Positions 1-6,560 of a stretch of 64,000 nt of DNA are shown here, in pieces. Under the pieces are notes generated by a model. It saw only the letters and a program-made list of their open reading frames with translations, made no database searches and was not told the DNA's origin. This DNA comes from Parcubacteria group bacterium. Its GTDB lineage: Bacteria; Patescibacteria; Paceibacteria; UBA9973; UBA2103. The translations under genes were made by a program, and so were the position numbers. The stretch covers positions 124,001 through 188,000 of the forward strand of contig JAQBRE010000002.1 in NCBI GenBank assembly GCA_028286605.1, in the 5' to 3' direction. Each line of letters starts with the position of its first letter. Position 1 is the stretch's first letter.

Positions 1-38
1 GGGACCAGTTAGACGGGGTTCAATTCCCCGCACCCCGA
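1..38 (+). tRNA. tRNA-Pro(TGG), 3' part only
   Basis: The window opens inside a tRNA. The bases GGGACCAGT match the right half of a proline TGG anticodon arm (loop TTTGGGA, stem CCAGT; Escherichia coli proM has the same arm). A 4-nt variable loop TAGA follows, then T arm CGGGG-TTCAATT-CCCCG, acceptor strand CACCCCG and discriminator A38. CCA is not encoded (next bases CAAA), unlike the tRNA-Gly further on. A tmRNA 3' end was considered, but the anticodon-arm match favours tRNA-Pro. The 5' half lies outside the window. Confidence 0.8.
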
Positions 39-94
39 CAAAATTGAGACTTCTTCACATGTTTCGCAGTTCGATAGGGTAGTATCAACTACTT

Positions 95-871
95 ATGAAA
101 ATCTATTCCTGGAACATACTTTGTTACAACACGAAGTTCAAAGAGATGTGCGATTTCATCGAGCATCTGGATTTCGACGTACTGTGCCTGCAGGAAGTAA
201 CGCCCGAGCTGCTCGCGTGCCTCAAGAAGATGCCGTTTCATATGGTGAGCCATGTGGATGTTATACGGCTCGTTTCAGACAAGAATCACGAAAAGAATTA
301 CGTCGTCATACTTTCCAAACATCCGATCGCGAACACTGGAACGCTGCAGTTCTTCGATTTCCCGTTTCCGCTTCACACTCGATTTTTCATCGCGCTCATG
401 AAGCCGTTCCATTTTTCATTCATCACAGAGCGCGGCGCCGTGTATGCGGATATAAATCTTGGAAATGGCGTCCTTACGCGCGTCTTCTCGGTGCACCTTA
501 CGTTGTGGGGTCCGCATAACCGTGCGAAGGAATTCGAGGCAGTGCTCGGGCATGTGCAGCCAGGAAGGCCGGCGATAGTCTGCGGTGATTTCAATATCAT
601 CGAATACGGCCCGATGAAAATACTGAATTGGCTCCTCGGTTCACCGCTGCGAGAAGCGACACCGTGGTATCCGGAACGTGATTTATTCGAAGAACGTTTC
701 GTTGCGGCAAAGATGCATAATCCGCTGAAAGGGAAAGTGACGCACGGATTCTCACGATCGCAGCTTGATCACATTCTTCTTACGGAAGGATTGAATGCGA
801 AACGCGCATGGGTGCATCCTGAACTGCATGGTTCCGACCACAACCCGGTTGCCGTTGAGCTCGTTACTTGA
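95..871 (+). CDS. Endonuclease/exonuclease/phosphatase (EEP) family hydrolase
   Basis: A 258-residue cytosolic-looking protein with the complete set of EEP-fold motifs: WN near the start (N7), LQE (E34), VHLT (H134), GDFN (D165, N167), LDHIL (D225) and GSDHNP (D248, H249). The fold cleaves phosphodiester bonds in DNA, RNA or phospholipid-type substrates using Mg2+; the substrate cannot be told from sequence. A TAGTAT box at 80-85 lies 9 bases before the ATG and there is no Shine-Dalgarno, suggesting a leaderless message. The gene converges on the protease gene, and their ends overlap by 8 bases. Confidence 0.9.
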   Translation: MKIYSWNILCYNTKFKEMCDFIEHLDFDVLCLQEVTPELLACLKKMPFHMVSHVDVIRLVSDKNHEKNYVVILSKHPIANTGTLQFFDFPFPLHTRFFIALMKPFHFSFITERGAVYADINLGNGVLTRVFSVHLTLWGPHNRAKEFEAVLGHVQPGRPAIVCGDFNIIEYGPMKILNWLLGSPLREATPWYPERDLFEERFVAAKMHNPLKGKVTHGFSRSQLDHILLTEGLNAKRAWVHPELHGSDHNPVAVELVT

Positions 872-2072
872 GGTTGTTCGCGCTTAGCAGCGTGTTGGCA
901 AGCTGTGTTGCCTTGCTTGCATACGCAGCAACGAGTGCTGTTGAATTGGTACTCGTTATATACGAAGTTAGATCGCTGCCCGATTCTAGCTTGAACGCAC
1001 GCTGCAAATAACTCGTCGTGATTGCATGGAGGTCTCGAGTGTTTATATCGCTACCGCTCGAGCTTGTCGTAATAAGGCCAACGAGCTGGCCGTTCTGATT
1101 CGCGATGCCGCCGCCCGAAGAACCCTGCTGTGCCGCTGCGCCACCGCCAAGCGAGATGAGATCAACAGTATTCGTTCCGAAGGTGAAGCGATCCTGCACC
1201 GTGTCGTACACGAGAGTAGGGAACAAATCCGCTTCGATGCGCGCTGTCGTTAGGAACTCGGCGCCGTACGAACCGATAACCACCGGGTCACCGACCGTTG
1301 AGATTACATTTGCAAGCGGTACAAAAGAAAATGTTGAAGGGAGCGATGCGCTCGTATTGCTCCCGGTGATCGCAAGAAGCGCAAAGTCATTTTCGCCGGT
1401 GCCGGTAGGACTCGCAGAAGAGATCGTCTTCGAGTTAAGGGAAATCCAATTGCTGGATACATATATTGGCGCAGCTTTATATTCGTTCACTGCAGGGCTT
1501 CCGGTACGCACATAGCAGGTCATGAGATCCGGACGCGCTTCAGCGAGCAATTCATACTGTGCGACGTGCGCGACGGTAAGGATGATGCCACGCGGATCAA
1601 TGATGATGCCGCTACCTGAAATGCCACGCAGCGGGCCTACATTATTTGGCAGGCAGATAATATTCACGAGCGCACTACGTAGATTCGGAAGCGCAAGACC
1701 AAGGGCTGTTTGGGTGGGCGATTGCGCGGAGGTCGCGGCAGGTGCGGGTGCGCTCGCAGGAAGAGGTGCCGACGTGCCGGCAGCAGCTGCCGGCTTCTTC
1801 ACGGGCGTGGTGGTTGCTACAGAAACAGTCTTGCTTGGAGTGGACGAGGACGTGGTTGCGAAGGGTATCGTAACGGTAGCCCTCGTTGCGTTGCGTATGG
1901 AAAGAAGCTGCTTCAGCAGCTCGACGATTCGAGAGGTATCAAAAAGAATAGTGGTTTGAGCAGTGTTCGAAGTCTCTGCCGCAGCTAGCTGGTTGGAGGA
2001 GCCAATGAAAAAATAGGCCGCACTGGCGGAAAACATAAGGGCCGCAATTATAGCCAGAATCCTGAGTCGCAT
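864..2072 (-). CDS. Exported trypsin-like serine protease (HtrA/S1 family)
   Basis: About 402 residues. The N-terminus is a signal/anchor helix (residues about 3-25), followed by a Pro/Ala/Thr-rich linker to about residue 125 and a trypsin fold. The triad is visible: H in TVAHV (H169), D in NDFALL (D229) and S in GSSGGG (S319), so the enzyme should be active outside the membrane. No PDZ domain is recognisable at the C-terminus, so it is not a full DegP. I chose the ATG at 2072 (MRLRIL) over the one nine codons upstream because it places the basic residues right before the hydrophobic stretch. Substrate unknown; envelope quality control or host-protein degradation is possible. Confidence 0.85.
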   Translation of the reverse strand: MRLRILAIIAALMFSASAAYFFIGSSNQLAAAETSNTAQTTILFDTSRIVELLKQLLSIRNATRATVTIPFATTSSSTPSKTVSVATTTPVKKPAAAAGTSAPLPASAPAPAATSAQSPTQTALGLALPNLRSALVNIICLPNNVGPLRGISGSGIIIDPRGIILTVAHVAQYELLAEARPDLMTCYVRTGSPAVNEYKAAPIYVSSNWISLNSKTISSASPTGTGENDFALLAITGSNTSASLPSTFSFVPLANVISTVGDPVVIGSYGAEFLTTARIEADLFPTLVYDTVQDRFTFGTNTVDLISLGGGAAAQQGSSGGGIANQNGQLVGLITTSSSGSDINTRDLHAITTSYLQRAFKLESGSDLTSYITSTNSTALVAAYASKATQLANTLLSANNLK

Positions 2073-2144
2073 AGCCGTAGAGTACAACAAGACGCTCAAA
2101 AAGATAGCTAAGACCTATCTAAATGTGGTATCCTCGCACATACA

Positions 2145-2218
2145 GCGGGATTAGTTTAATGGTAGAACATCAGTTTTCCAAACTGAGAGCAGGAGTCCGA
2201 TTCTCCTATCCCGCACCA
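2145..2218 (+). tRNA. tRNA-Gly(TCC)
   Basis: The full cloverleaf is readable: acceptor GCGGGAT/ATCCCGC, D arm GTTT...GAAC, anticodon stem TCAGT/ACTGA around loop TTTCCAA (anticodon TCC), 4-nt variable loop, T stem AGGAG/CTCCT, discriminator A and an encoded CCA (2216-2218). The T loop reads TCCGATT, so position 55 is C instead of the near-universal T. It stands alone between two minus-strand genes. Confidence 0.93.
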
Positions 2219-2225
2219 TAAAAAG

Positions 2226-2250
2226 AAGGTTCCGGAATAATTCGGAACCT
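2226..2250 (-). terminator. Hairpin with T-tract on the minus strand
   Basis: AAGGTTCCG / CGGAACCTT forms a 9-bp stem. Read on the minus strand it is followed by CTTTTTA, so it should end the minus-strand transcript of the gene at 2273-2785. On the plus strand, after tRNA-Gly, there is no T run. Confidence 0.6.
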
Positions 2251-2272
2251 TACAAGGTGCTGTGTGCTGTCG

Positions 2273-2785
2273 TTACATCAAGAAAGAGTTTCCTCCTGAC
2301 AAATAGACTCGGGCCATGCGCTGCGGCGGGCCAATAAACCAAAACATTGGGCGCCACTCAACTTCGGCACGCACTCCTTTTCGCTCATGCGCGATGATAA
2401 TACGCGAAGCCCAGCCATGATTTATATATAAGGATTCGATCTTGTCAGCATCCATTTCCTGATTGAAGTCTGCAAACGTGAATATCCTTTTTGCAGCCTC
2501 ATCAGTTAATCGCAAACCAGCCTCTTGGAGAGTGTCCTGTTCAATAGAGACAGGCGCTAGTGCTTGAAATGAGGTGAGAAACGTGTGCGTACGCGTAACG
2601 CTTGCAGGAGTATTTGGGTAGAACATCCCCATTACGTCCACTATGCGCATGTAGTGCAGTTCATCGGGTAGGGTATATATGGCCGGCCGATACAGCTTGG
2701 GTTGCGGAGAAAGATATTCAGGCAAAAAGGCATGTGCATTCAAAGCATATACTCCCTCACTCTGTAAAACAGCCCAATTAAGCAT
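2273..2785 (-). CDS. Hypothetical protein (170 aa)
   Basis: I do not recognise this protein. The reading frame is open to 3052, but the part upstream of about 2830 overlaps the padR gene and its promoter. The real start is probably ATG 2785 or a GTG at 2821. The sequence is a balanced soluble composition with aromatic residues (YLSPQPKLYRPAIYTLPDE, WRPMFWFIGPPQR) and no membrane helix. A terminator hairpin follows 23 bases after the stop, which supports a real transcript. It is divergent from padR, so the two may share control. Confidence 0.55.
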   Translation of the reverse strand: MLNWAVLQSEGVYALNAHAFLPEYLSPQPKLYRPAIYTLPDELHYMRIVDVMGMFYPNTPASVTRTHTFLTSFQALAPVSIEQDTLQEAGLRLTDEAAKRIFTFADFNQEMDADKIESLYINHGWASRIIIAHERKGVRAEVEWRPMFWFIGPPQRMARVYLSGGNSFLM

Positions 2786-2825
2786 ATCAATTGAGAGTTT
2801 AAGAACGCCTGAAGCCTTCACACTA

Positions 2826-2865
2826 TTGACACCCTTTCTTTGGTACGCTACCTTGGTAAAGAAAG
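2826..2865 (+). promoter_or_regulatory. padR promoter with nested inverted repeats
   Basis: TTGACA (2826-2831), 17-bp spacer, TACCTT (2849-2854). Two nested inverted repeats cover the spacer and -10: CTTTCTTT (2834-2841) with AAAGAAAG (2858-2865), and inside them GGTA-CGC-TACC (2842-2852). A dimeric regulator bound here would block RNA polymerase, so autoregulation by the PadR protein is a natural reading. It is inferred, not shown. Confidence 0.6.
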
Positions 2866-2870
2866 GTAGT

Positions 2871-3209
2871 ATGGAAAACACAGAAACAACTGAACCAAAA
2901 GAACGATTCATTGCGATACGCCGAGGACTCCTAGAGTTTTTGGTGCTTAAGGTCATAGCAGGAGGGAAGGTATACGCCGCAGATATCCTTTCAAAGCTTG
3001 CTGCTACGGACTTCGCGACCCAGGAAGGAACTTTGTATCCGCTTCTAAGCAAGCTTCGCCGTGAAGGTCTGCTTGATCATGAATGGCAGGAGTCTGAATC
3101 TGGACCGCCTCGAAAATACTACCTGCTAACTGAAAAGGGCAGGGAACAGCTGGAAGAGACGAATCAGTACTGGAAGACGATTATAAAGACCGTGGACGAA
3201 CTAGCCTAA
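2871..3209 (+). CDS. PadR-family transcriptional regulator
   Basis: 112 residues with the PadR winged-helix signature: an N-terminal RRGLLEFLVLKVIAGGKVYA helix pair, ...EGTLYPLLSKLRREGLL... as recognition region, and PRKYYLLTEKGREQL as the wing. PadR proteins are dimeric repressors released by ligands or membrane-associated partners. ATG 2871 follows GAAAGGTAG and is preferred over in-frame upstream starts, which would overlap the divergent gene and promoter. The PspC/HAAS-like membrane protein starts 5 bases after the stop, so the pair is an operon of a type where the membrane protein acts as sensor partner. Confidence 0.88.
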   Translation: MENTETTEPKERFIAIRRGLLEFLVLKVIAGGKVYAADILSKLAATDFATQEGTLYPLLSKLRREGLLDHEWQESESGPPRKYYLLTEKGREQLEETNQYWKTIIKTVDELA

Positions 3210-3214
3210 CTTTT

Positions 3215-4237
3215 ATGAACAAAGTCACGACGATAAACCTGGGCGGCAATGCATATCAGCTGGAAGAGCCAGGGTACGACAAGCTGCATGCATACCTAGA
3301 TGATGCGACGGCAAAGCTCGGCAGCAATCCGGATGCTCAGGAGATAATCCTCGATCTTGAACGCGCGATCGCAGAGAAATGCGATACGTATCTCGTTCGC
3401 GGAAAGACTGTCGTTTCTACGAATGATGTGGAGCAAATAATAAAAGATATGGGTCCAGTACATGCAACGGAAGGTGATGATCACACCTCTGCTTCACAGG
3501 CAACGCCGAGTGATTCTACGAAACGGCTGTACCGCGTCCGCGAAGGTGCGTGGATCTTCGGCGTCTGTTCAGGACTTGCTGCATACCTCGATGTTAATGT
3601 CGCATTGATCCGTATTATCGCCGTGATACTTCTTCTCGTGACGCACGGAGGCATGATACTTATATACTTCATCGCAGCGATATTCATTCACCGTGCGGAT
3701 ACGCCTGAGAAGCGTGCTGCAGCGCACGGCGTACCGTTCTCAACTCAAGATTTCATTGCCCGAGCGCATGATCTTGGCGACGAATTCAAGACAAGCAGCA
3801 AGGAGTGGAAACGCTATAGCCGTTCTATGAAACGCGATTATCGTGCGCAGTATCAGGAGTACCACGGCTGGTCTGCCTTCGGTCCGCTGTTCGGCATACT
3901 TTCGCTGGTGTGGGTATTCGCGTTGATTTCCGTCATAACGACTCATGCTATTTTCGGACTTGCTCTGCCTGTAACCATGCCTATCTGGCTCGCTATCGTA
4001 CTTATGGCAGTTGCATACAGCGTAGTTATTTCACCTCTGCGTTATCTCGCTTTCTCGCATGGCGGTCATGGAAAGGATTGGAAACATGGGCCACATAGCG
4101 GAGGACCCATAGGTTTTCTTCTTCAGATCCTCGTCATCTGGTTTATCGGATGGCTGTTCTATAGGTACGTGCCAACGGTGCACGACTTCCTGAACATGGT
4201 CTGGATGCAACTGCAACAGGTTCCTTGGCTTCGCTAG
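3215..4237 (+). CDS. PspC-domain membrane protein with HAAS-like N-terminus
   Basis: 340 residues. Residues 1-85 form a helical, acidic domain like those encoded beside PadR regulators (HAAS type: LDDATAKLGSNPDAQEIILD...). A PspC domain follows (RVREGAWIFGVCSGLAAYLDV, then a membrane helix to about residue 155). The C-terminal half has two more hydrophobic segments (about 220-275) and one near 310-330. PspC-type proteins respond to envelope stress. Co-transcription with padR suggests a two-gene sensor/regulator unit in the cytoplasmic membrane. Confidence 0.8.
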   Translation: MNKVTTINLGGNAYQLEEPGYDKLHAYLDDATAKLGSNPDAQEIILDLERAIAEKCDTYLVRGKTVVSTNDVEQIIKDMGPVHATEGDDHTSASQATPSDSTKRLYRVREGAWIFGVCSGLAAYLDVNVALIRIIAVILLLVTHGGMILIYFIAAIFIHRADTPEKRAAAHGVPFSTQDFIARAHDLGDEFKTSSKEWKRYSRSMKRDYRAQYQEYHGWSAFGPLFGILSLVWVFALISVITTHAIFGLALPVTMPIWLAIVLMAVAYSVVISPLRYLAFSHGGHGKDWKHGPHSGGPIGFLLQILVIWFIGWLFYRYVPTVHDFLNMVWMQLQQVPWLR

Positions 4238-4243
4238 AGAATA

Positions 4244-4280
4244 TTGACGCTACAGGTGAGCTGTAATACAATGTATTACA
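4244..4280 (+). promoter_or_regulatory. Promoter/operator of the toxin-antitoxin pair
   Basis: TTGACG (4244-4249), 17-bp spacer, TACAAT (4267-4272). A perfect 9-bp inverted repeat with a 1-bp centre, TGTAATACA-A-TGTATTACA, spans 4262-4280. It covers the -10 box, the expected transcription start and the first base of the antitoxin ATG. Ribbon-helix-helix antitoxins bind such palindromes to repress their own operon. Confidence 0.8.
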
Positions 4281-4486
4281 TGCGAAGCGTACTTAATATT
4301 TCACTCCCCGCATCAACGGTTCGCGATATCAAACGCGAAGTTAAGAGCGGAGGCTATGCATCTGTAAGCGAATACATTCGACAGATCATTCGTGATCGAC
4401 AGGAAGACCAGCTCTTGAAAGAAATAAAGAAAGAACGAGCTGCAGGACTAACAAAGCTGCACTCTCTTCGAGATCTTATGAAGTAG
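4280..4486 (+). CDS. Ribbon-helix-helix antitoxin (ParD/RelB-like)
   Basis: 68 residues. The N-terminal strand RSVLNISLPAST and helices ...VSEYIRQIIRDRQ form a RHH DNA-binding fold. The charged C-terminal tail (LLKEIKKERAAGLTKLHSLRDLMK) is the usual toxin-wrapping part. The start at 4280 is chosen because the -10 box is 7 bases upstream, so the RNA would begin at the ATG itself (leaderless). The toxin gene begins 9 bases after the stop. Confidence 0.82.
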   Translation: MRSVLNISLPASTVRDIKREVKSGGYASVSEYIRQIIRDRQEDQLLKEIKKERAAGLTKLHSLRDLMK

Positions 4487-4495
4487 ACGCGACAT

Positions 4496-4756
4496 ATGGA
4501 AATTCTTTATACGGTTCGATTTAAGAAGGATTTCCACAAACTGCCCAAACAGATTCAGTTGCGAGCCCTCGAAAGAGAAGAATGGTTTCTCGCTGATCCG
4601 TTCGATCCGCGCCTCAAAACTCACTCTCTCAATGGTAAACTCTCAAAACTATATTCATTTTCTATAACCGATTCGTATCGAATATTGTTCGGGTTTGGAG
4701 AGGGCAGGAAAGTGGCAGAATTCTTCCGAATAGGGAGGCACGATATATACGATTAG
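4496..4756 (+). CDS. RelE/ParE-family toxin
   Basis: 86 residues with the RelE/ParE fold pattern: IxYTVRFKKDFHKLP at the start, KTHSLNGKLSKLYSFSITDSYRILF in the middle and a C-terminal strand ending in FRIGRHDIYD. RelE members cut mRNA on the ribosome and ParE members poison gyrase. The conserved SYRILF and the C-terminal RIGRHDIY resemble the YafQ/RelE mRNA-interferase branch, but I cannot separate the two firmly. Co-transcribed with the RHH antitoxin just upstream. Confidence 0.82.
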   Translation: MEILYTVRFKKDFHKLPKQIQLRALEREEWFLADPFDPRLKTHSLNGKLSKLYSFSITDSYRILFGFGEGRKVAEFFRIGRHDIYD

Positions 4757-4803
4757 CTTGGGTGTTCGATTGATTTTCATCTTTGCAGGCGTAGGCTTTA
4801 AGG

Positions 4804-5970
4804 ATGGAACCTCTGGCAGCGCGATTGCGTCCTAAGAACCTCGATGAATTCGTCGGGCAGGAGCATTTGGTAGGAGAAGGGAAGCCGCTACGCGTGGCGA
4901 TAGAGAAGAAGCACCGCTTCTCGTTCATTCTGTGGGGACCGCCAGGCACCGGTAAGACGACGATCGCACGCATCTACGCGCGTGCGCTTGATGCGGACCT
5001 CTTCGAGCTTTCTGCCGTTTCAGCAGGGAAGGAAGATATCCGGCAGATAGTGGGGGAAGGGAAGAAAGGACCGCAGGAACCGTTCGCGAACGATGCGTTC
5101 GCGCCGGAACGGCCGAAGGTTCTGTTCCTGGACGAAATACATCGTTTTAATAAATCACAGCAGGATTTCCTGTTGCCGTATGTTGAAAGTGGAAAGCTGA
5201 CGCTCATAGGTGCGACCACAGAGAATCCGAGCTTCGAGGTTATCCCTGCGCTTCTTTCACGTTGCCGTGTGTTCGTACTCGAACCACTCTCTGAGGAATC
5301 ACTGCGAGCAATCGTGAAGCGCGCAAAGCTGAAGCTCGGCAAGGACGCATTCGAATGGCTGATGGGATATTCCAATGGCGACGCGCGTCGTGCGCTCACG
5401 CTGCTTGATAGCACGATGAGCCTATATGGAAAAATAACGGTGGAGACACTGAACAAAGCGCTCGAATCGCCGCACCTTCGCTACGACAAGAAAGGCGACG
5501 AGCATTACGACACCATCAGCGCATTCATAAAGAGCATGCGTGCCTCACAGCCCGATGCCGCTATGTATTACTTAGCGCGCATGGTTGAAGCCGGAGAGGA
5601 TCCTCTTTTCATTGCGCGCAGGATGGTTATATTCGCTTCGGAAGATGTCGGCTTAGCTCAGCCGACTGCGTTGGTAGTTGCGAACGCTGTGTTCCGCGCG
5701 TGCGAAGTGATCGGCTATCCGGAATGCGCGATTAATCTTGCACATGGCGTCGCATACCTAGCGCAGGCGAAGAAGGATCGTACGGCCTACGACGCGCTAC
5801 GTGCCGCTCAGGCAGACATAAAGAAGCTGGGTAACCTTCCGGTGCCTAAGAACATTCGCAACGCGCCTACGAAGCTCATGAAGGATTTGGACTATGGAAA
5901 AGGCTATGAGATGTATGACGAAGAAAGCTATATGCCCGAAAAGTTGAAGAAGAGGAAGTATTTTGAATAA
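4804..5970 (+). CDS. rarA: Replication-associated recombination protein A (AAA+ ATPase)
   Basis: 388 residues. RarA/MgsA acts at stalled replication forks and gaps, together with SSB. N-terminal EPLAARLRPKNLDEFVGQEH is the family signature. Walker A GPPGTGKT is at 45-52, Walker B is LFLDEIHRF near 103-111, and sensor 1 (GATTENPSFEV) is present. The C-terminal tetramerisation part (SEDVGLAQPTAL..., AYLAQAKKDRTAYDAL) is intact. It is shorter than Escherichia coli RarA (447 aa). The start overlaps AAGG, a weak ribosome-binding match. It ends at a strong bidirectional terminator. Confidence 0.93.
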   Translation: MEPLAARLRPKNLDEFVGQEHLVGEGKPLRVAIEKKHRFSFILWGPPGTGKTTIARIYARALDADLFELSAVSAGKEDIRQIVGEGKKGPQEPFANDAFAPERPKVLFLDEIHRFNKSQQDFLLPYVESGKLTLIGATTENPSFEVIPALLSRCRVFVLEPLSEESLRAIVKRAKLKLGKDAFEWLMGYSNGDARRALTLLDSTMSLYGKITVETLNKALESPHLRYDKKGDEHYDTISAFIKSMRASQPDAAMYYLARMVEAGEDPLFIARRMVIFASEDVGLAQPTALVVANAVFRACEVIGYPECAINLAHGVAYLAQAKKDRTAYDALRAAQADIKKLGNLPVPKNIRNAPTKLMKDLDYGKGYEMYDEESYMPEKLKKRKYFE

Positions 5971-5973
5971 GCA

Positions 5974-6010
5974 AAAGTAAAAGCCCCGTTGGAAACGGGG
6001 CTTTTACTTT
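5974..6010. terminator. Bidirectional terminator rarA / hup
   Basis: A perfect 17-bp stem with a GGA loop (arms 5974-5990 and 5994-6010), A-rich on the left and T-rich on the right. It serves converging rarA and the HU gene. Confidence 0.88.
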
Positions 6011-6024
6011 ATCCGAATCGGATA

Positions 6025-6300
6025 TTACTTAACTGCGTCCTTGAGGGCCTTTGCAGCTGAGAACTTAGGAGAACGTGTAGCAGGAACCTTGATTTGCTCG
6101 CCAGTGCGAGGGTTACGAGCCATACGTGCAGCACGTGGCTTTGCGCGGAAGATTCCGAGGCCTGCGATCGAGATCTCGTCACCAGCCTTGAGGCCGCTTA
6201 CGATTGCATCGATCATTGTCTCTACGGCGCGCTCTGCGTCAGCTTTCGTGCCGCCGAGTACGTCCTGCACCTTCATTACGATATCTGCTTTATTTGCCAT
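6025..6300 (-). CDS. HU-family DNA-binding protein
   Basis: 91 residues, standard HU length. It has the helical dimer part (NKADIVMKVQDVLGGTKADAERAVETMIDAI) and the beta-arm with FRAKPRAARMARNPRTGEQI, including the conserved RNP motif that inserts into the minor groove. HU compacts and bends chromosomal DNA. The upstream leader has a CCTCC/GGAGG hairpin, and the gene has its own promoter (TTGCGT at 6384-6379, TATACT at 6362-6357). Confidence 0.93.
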   Translation of the reverse strand: MANKADIVMKVQDVLGGTKADAERAVETMIDAIVSGLKAGDEISIAGLGIFRAKPRAARMARNPRTGEQIKVPATRSPKFSAAKALKDAVK

Positions 6301-6356
6301 AGATAAAATCTTTAGGGGTTTTTAGGGCTAAGTCCTCCGGGGAGGTCTGTGAAGAA

Positions 6357-6384
6357 AGTATAGGAAATGAGCCATATAACGCAA
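6357..6384 (-). promoter_or_regulatory. Promoter of the HU gene
   Basis: Read on the minus strand: TTGCGT, 16-bp spacer, TATACT. The 5' UTR of about 50 bases contains a short CCTCC...GGAGG hairpin. Confidence 0.5.
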
Positions 6385-6420
6385 TAGGGCCAAAAATATG
6401 AGGGGGATAGCGAAAATCCC

Positions 6421-6541
6421 TTGACAAACTATCAATAATAGAGTATTGTATATTCAGAGCAGGAAAAAAGATCCCTGTAGTGCTAAACCTCTATGCGAGG
6501 ATAGCAAAAACCCCGGCGGAAAATAACGCCGGGGTTTGTTG
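6421..6541 (+). ncRNA. Candidate small RNA between hup and rny
   Basis: A good plus-strand promoter (TTGACA at 6421-6426, 17-bp spacer, TATTGT at 6444-6449) is followed within 60 bases by an intrinsic terminator, stem CCCCGGCG/CGCCGGGG (6511-6518, 6527-6534) with TTTGTTGTTT after it. No credible reading frame lies between, so the predicted product is an RNA of about 80 nt with a small hairpin CCTC-TATGC-GAGG before the terminator. The terminator hairpin also ends minus-strand rny. The RNA itself is inferred. Confidence 0.45.
6506..6541. terminator. Terminator shared by rny and the candidate small RNA
   Basis: Stem ACCCCGGCG/CGCCGGGGT with loop GAAAATAA. The A run on the left and the T-rich right flank make it usable from both directions. 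Confidence 0.75.
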
Positions 6542-6560
6542 TTTCTGCTTATTTCAATAC

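Noticed and set aside
1..38. tmRNA 3' end
   Set aside because: The T arm preceded by AGAC is tmRNA-like, but GGGACCAGT fits a proline TGG anticodon arm and the acceptor strand fits tRNA-Pro better.
1105..1959. Plus-strand frames opposite the serine protease gene
   Set aside because: Shadow frames of the Ala/Thr-rich protease coding region.
2786..3052. N-terminal extension of the minus-strand hypothetical gene
   Set aside because: It would run through the padR coding region and promoter; its Ser/Arg-rich sequence looks like a shadow.
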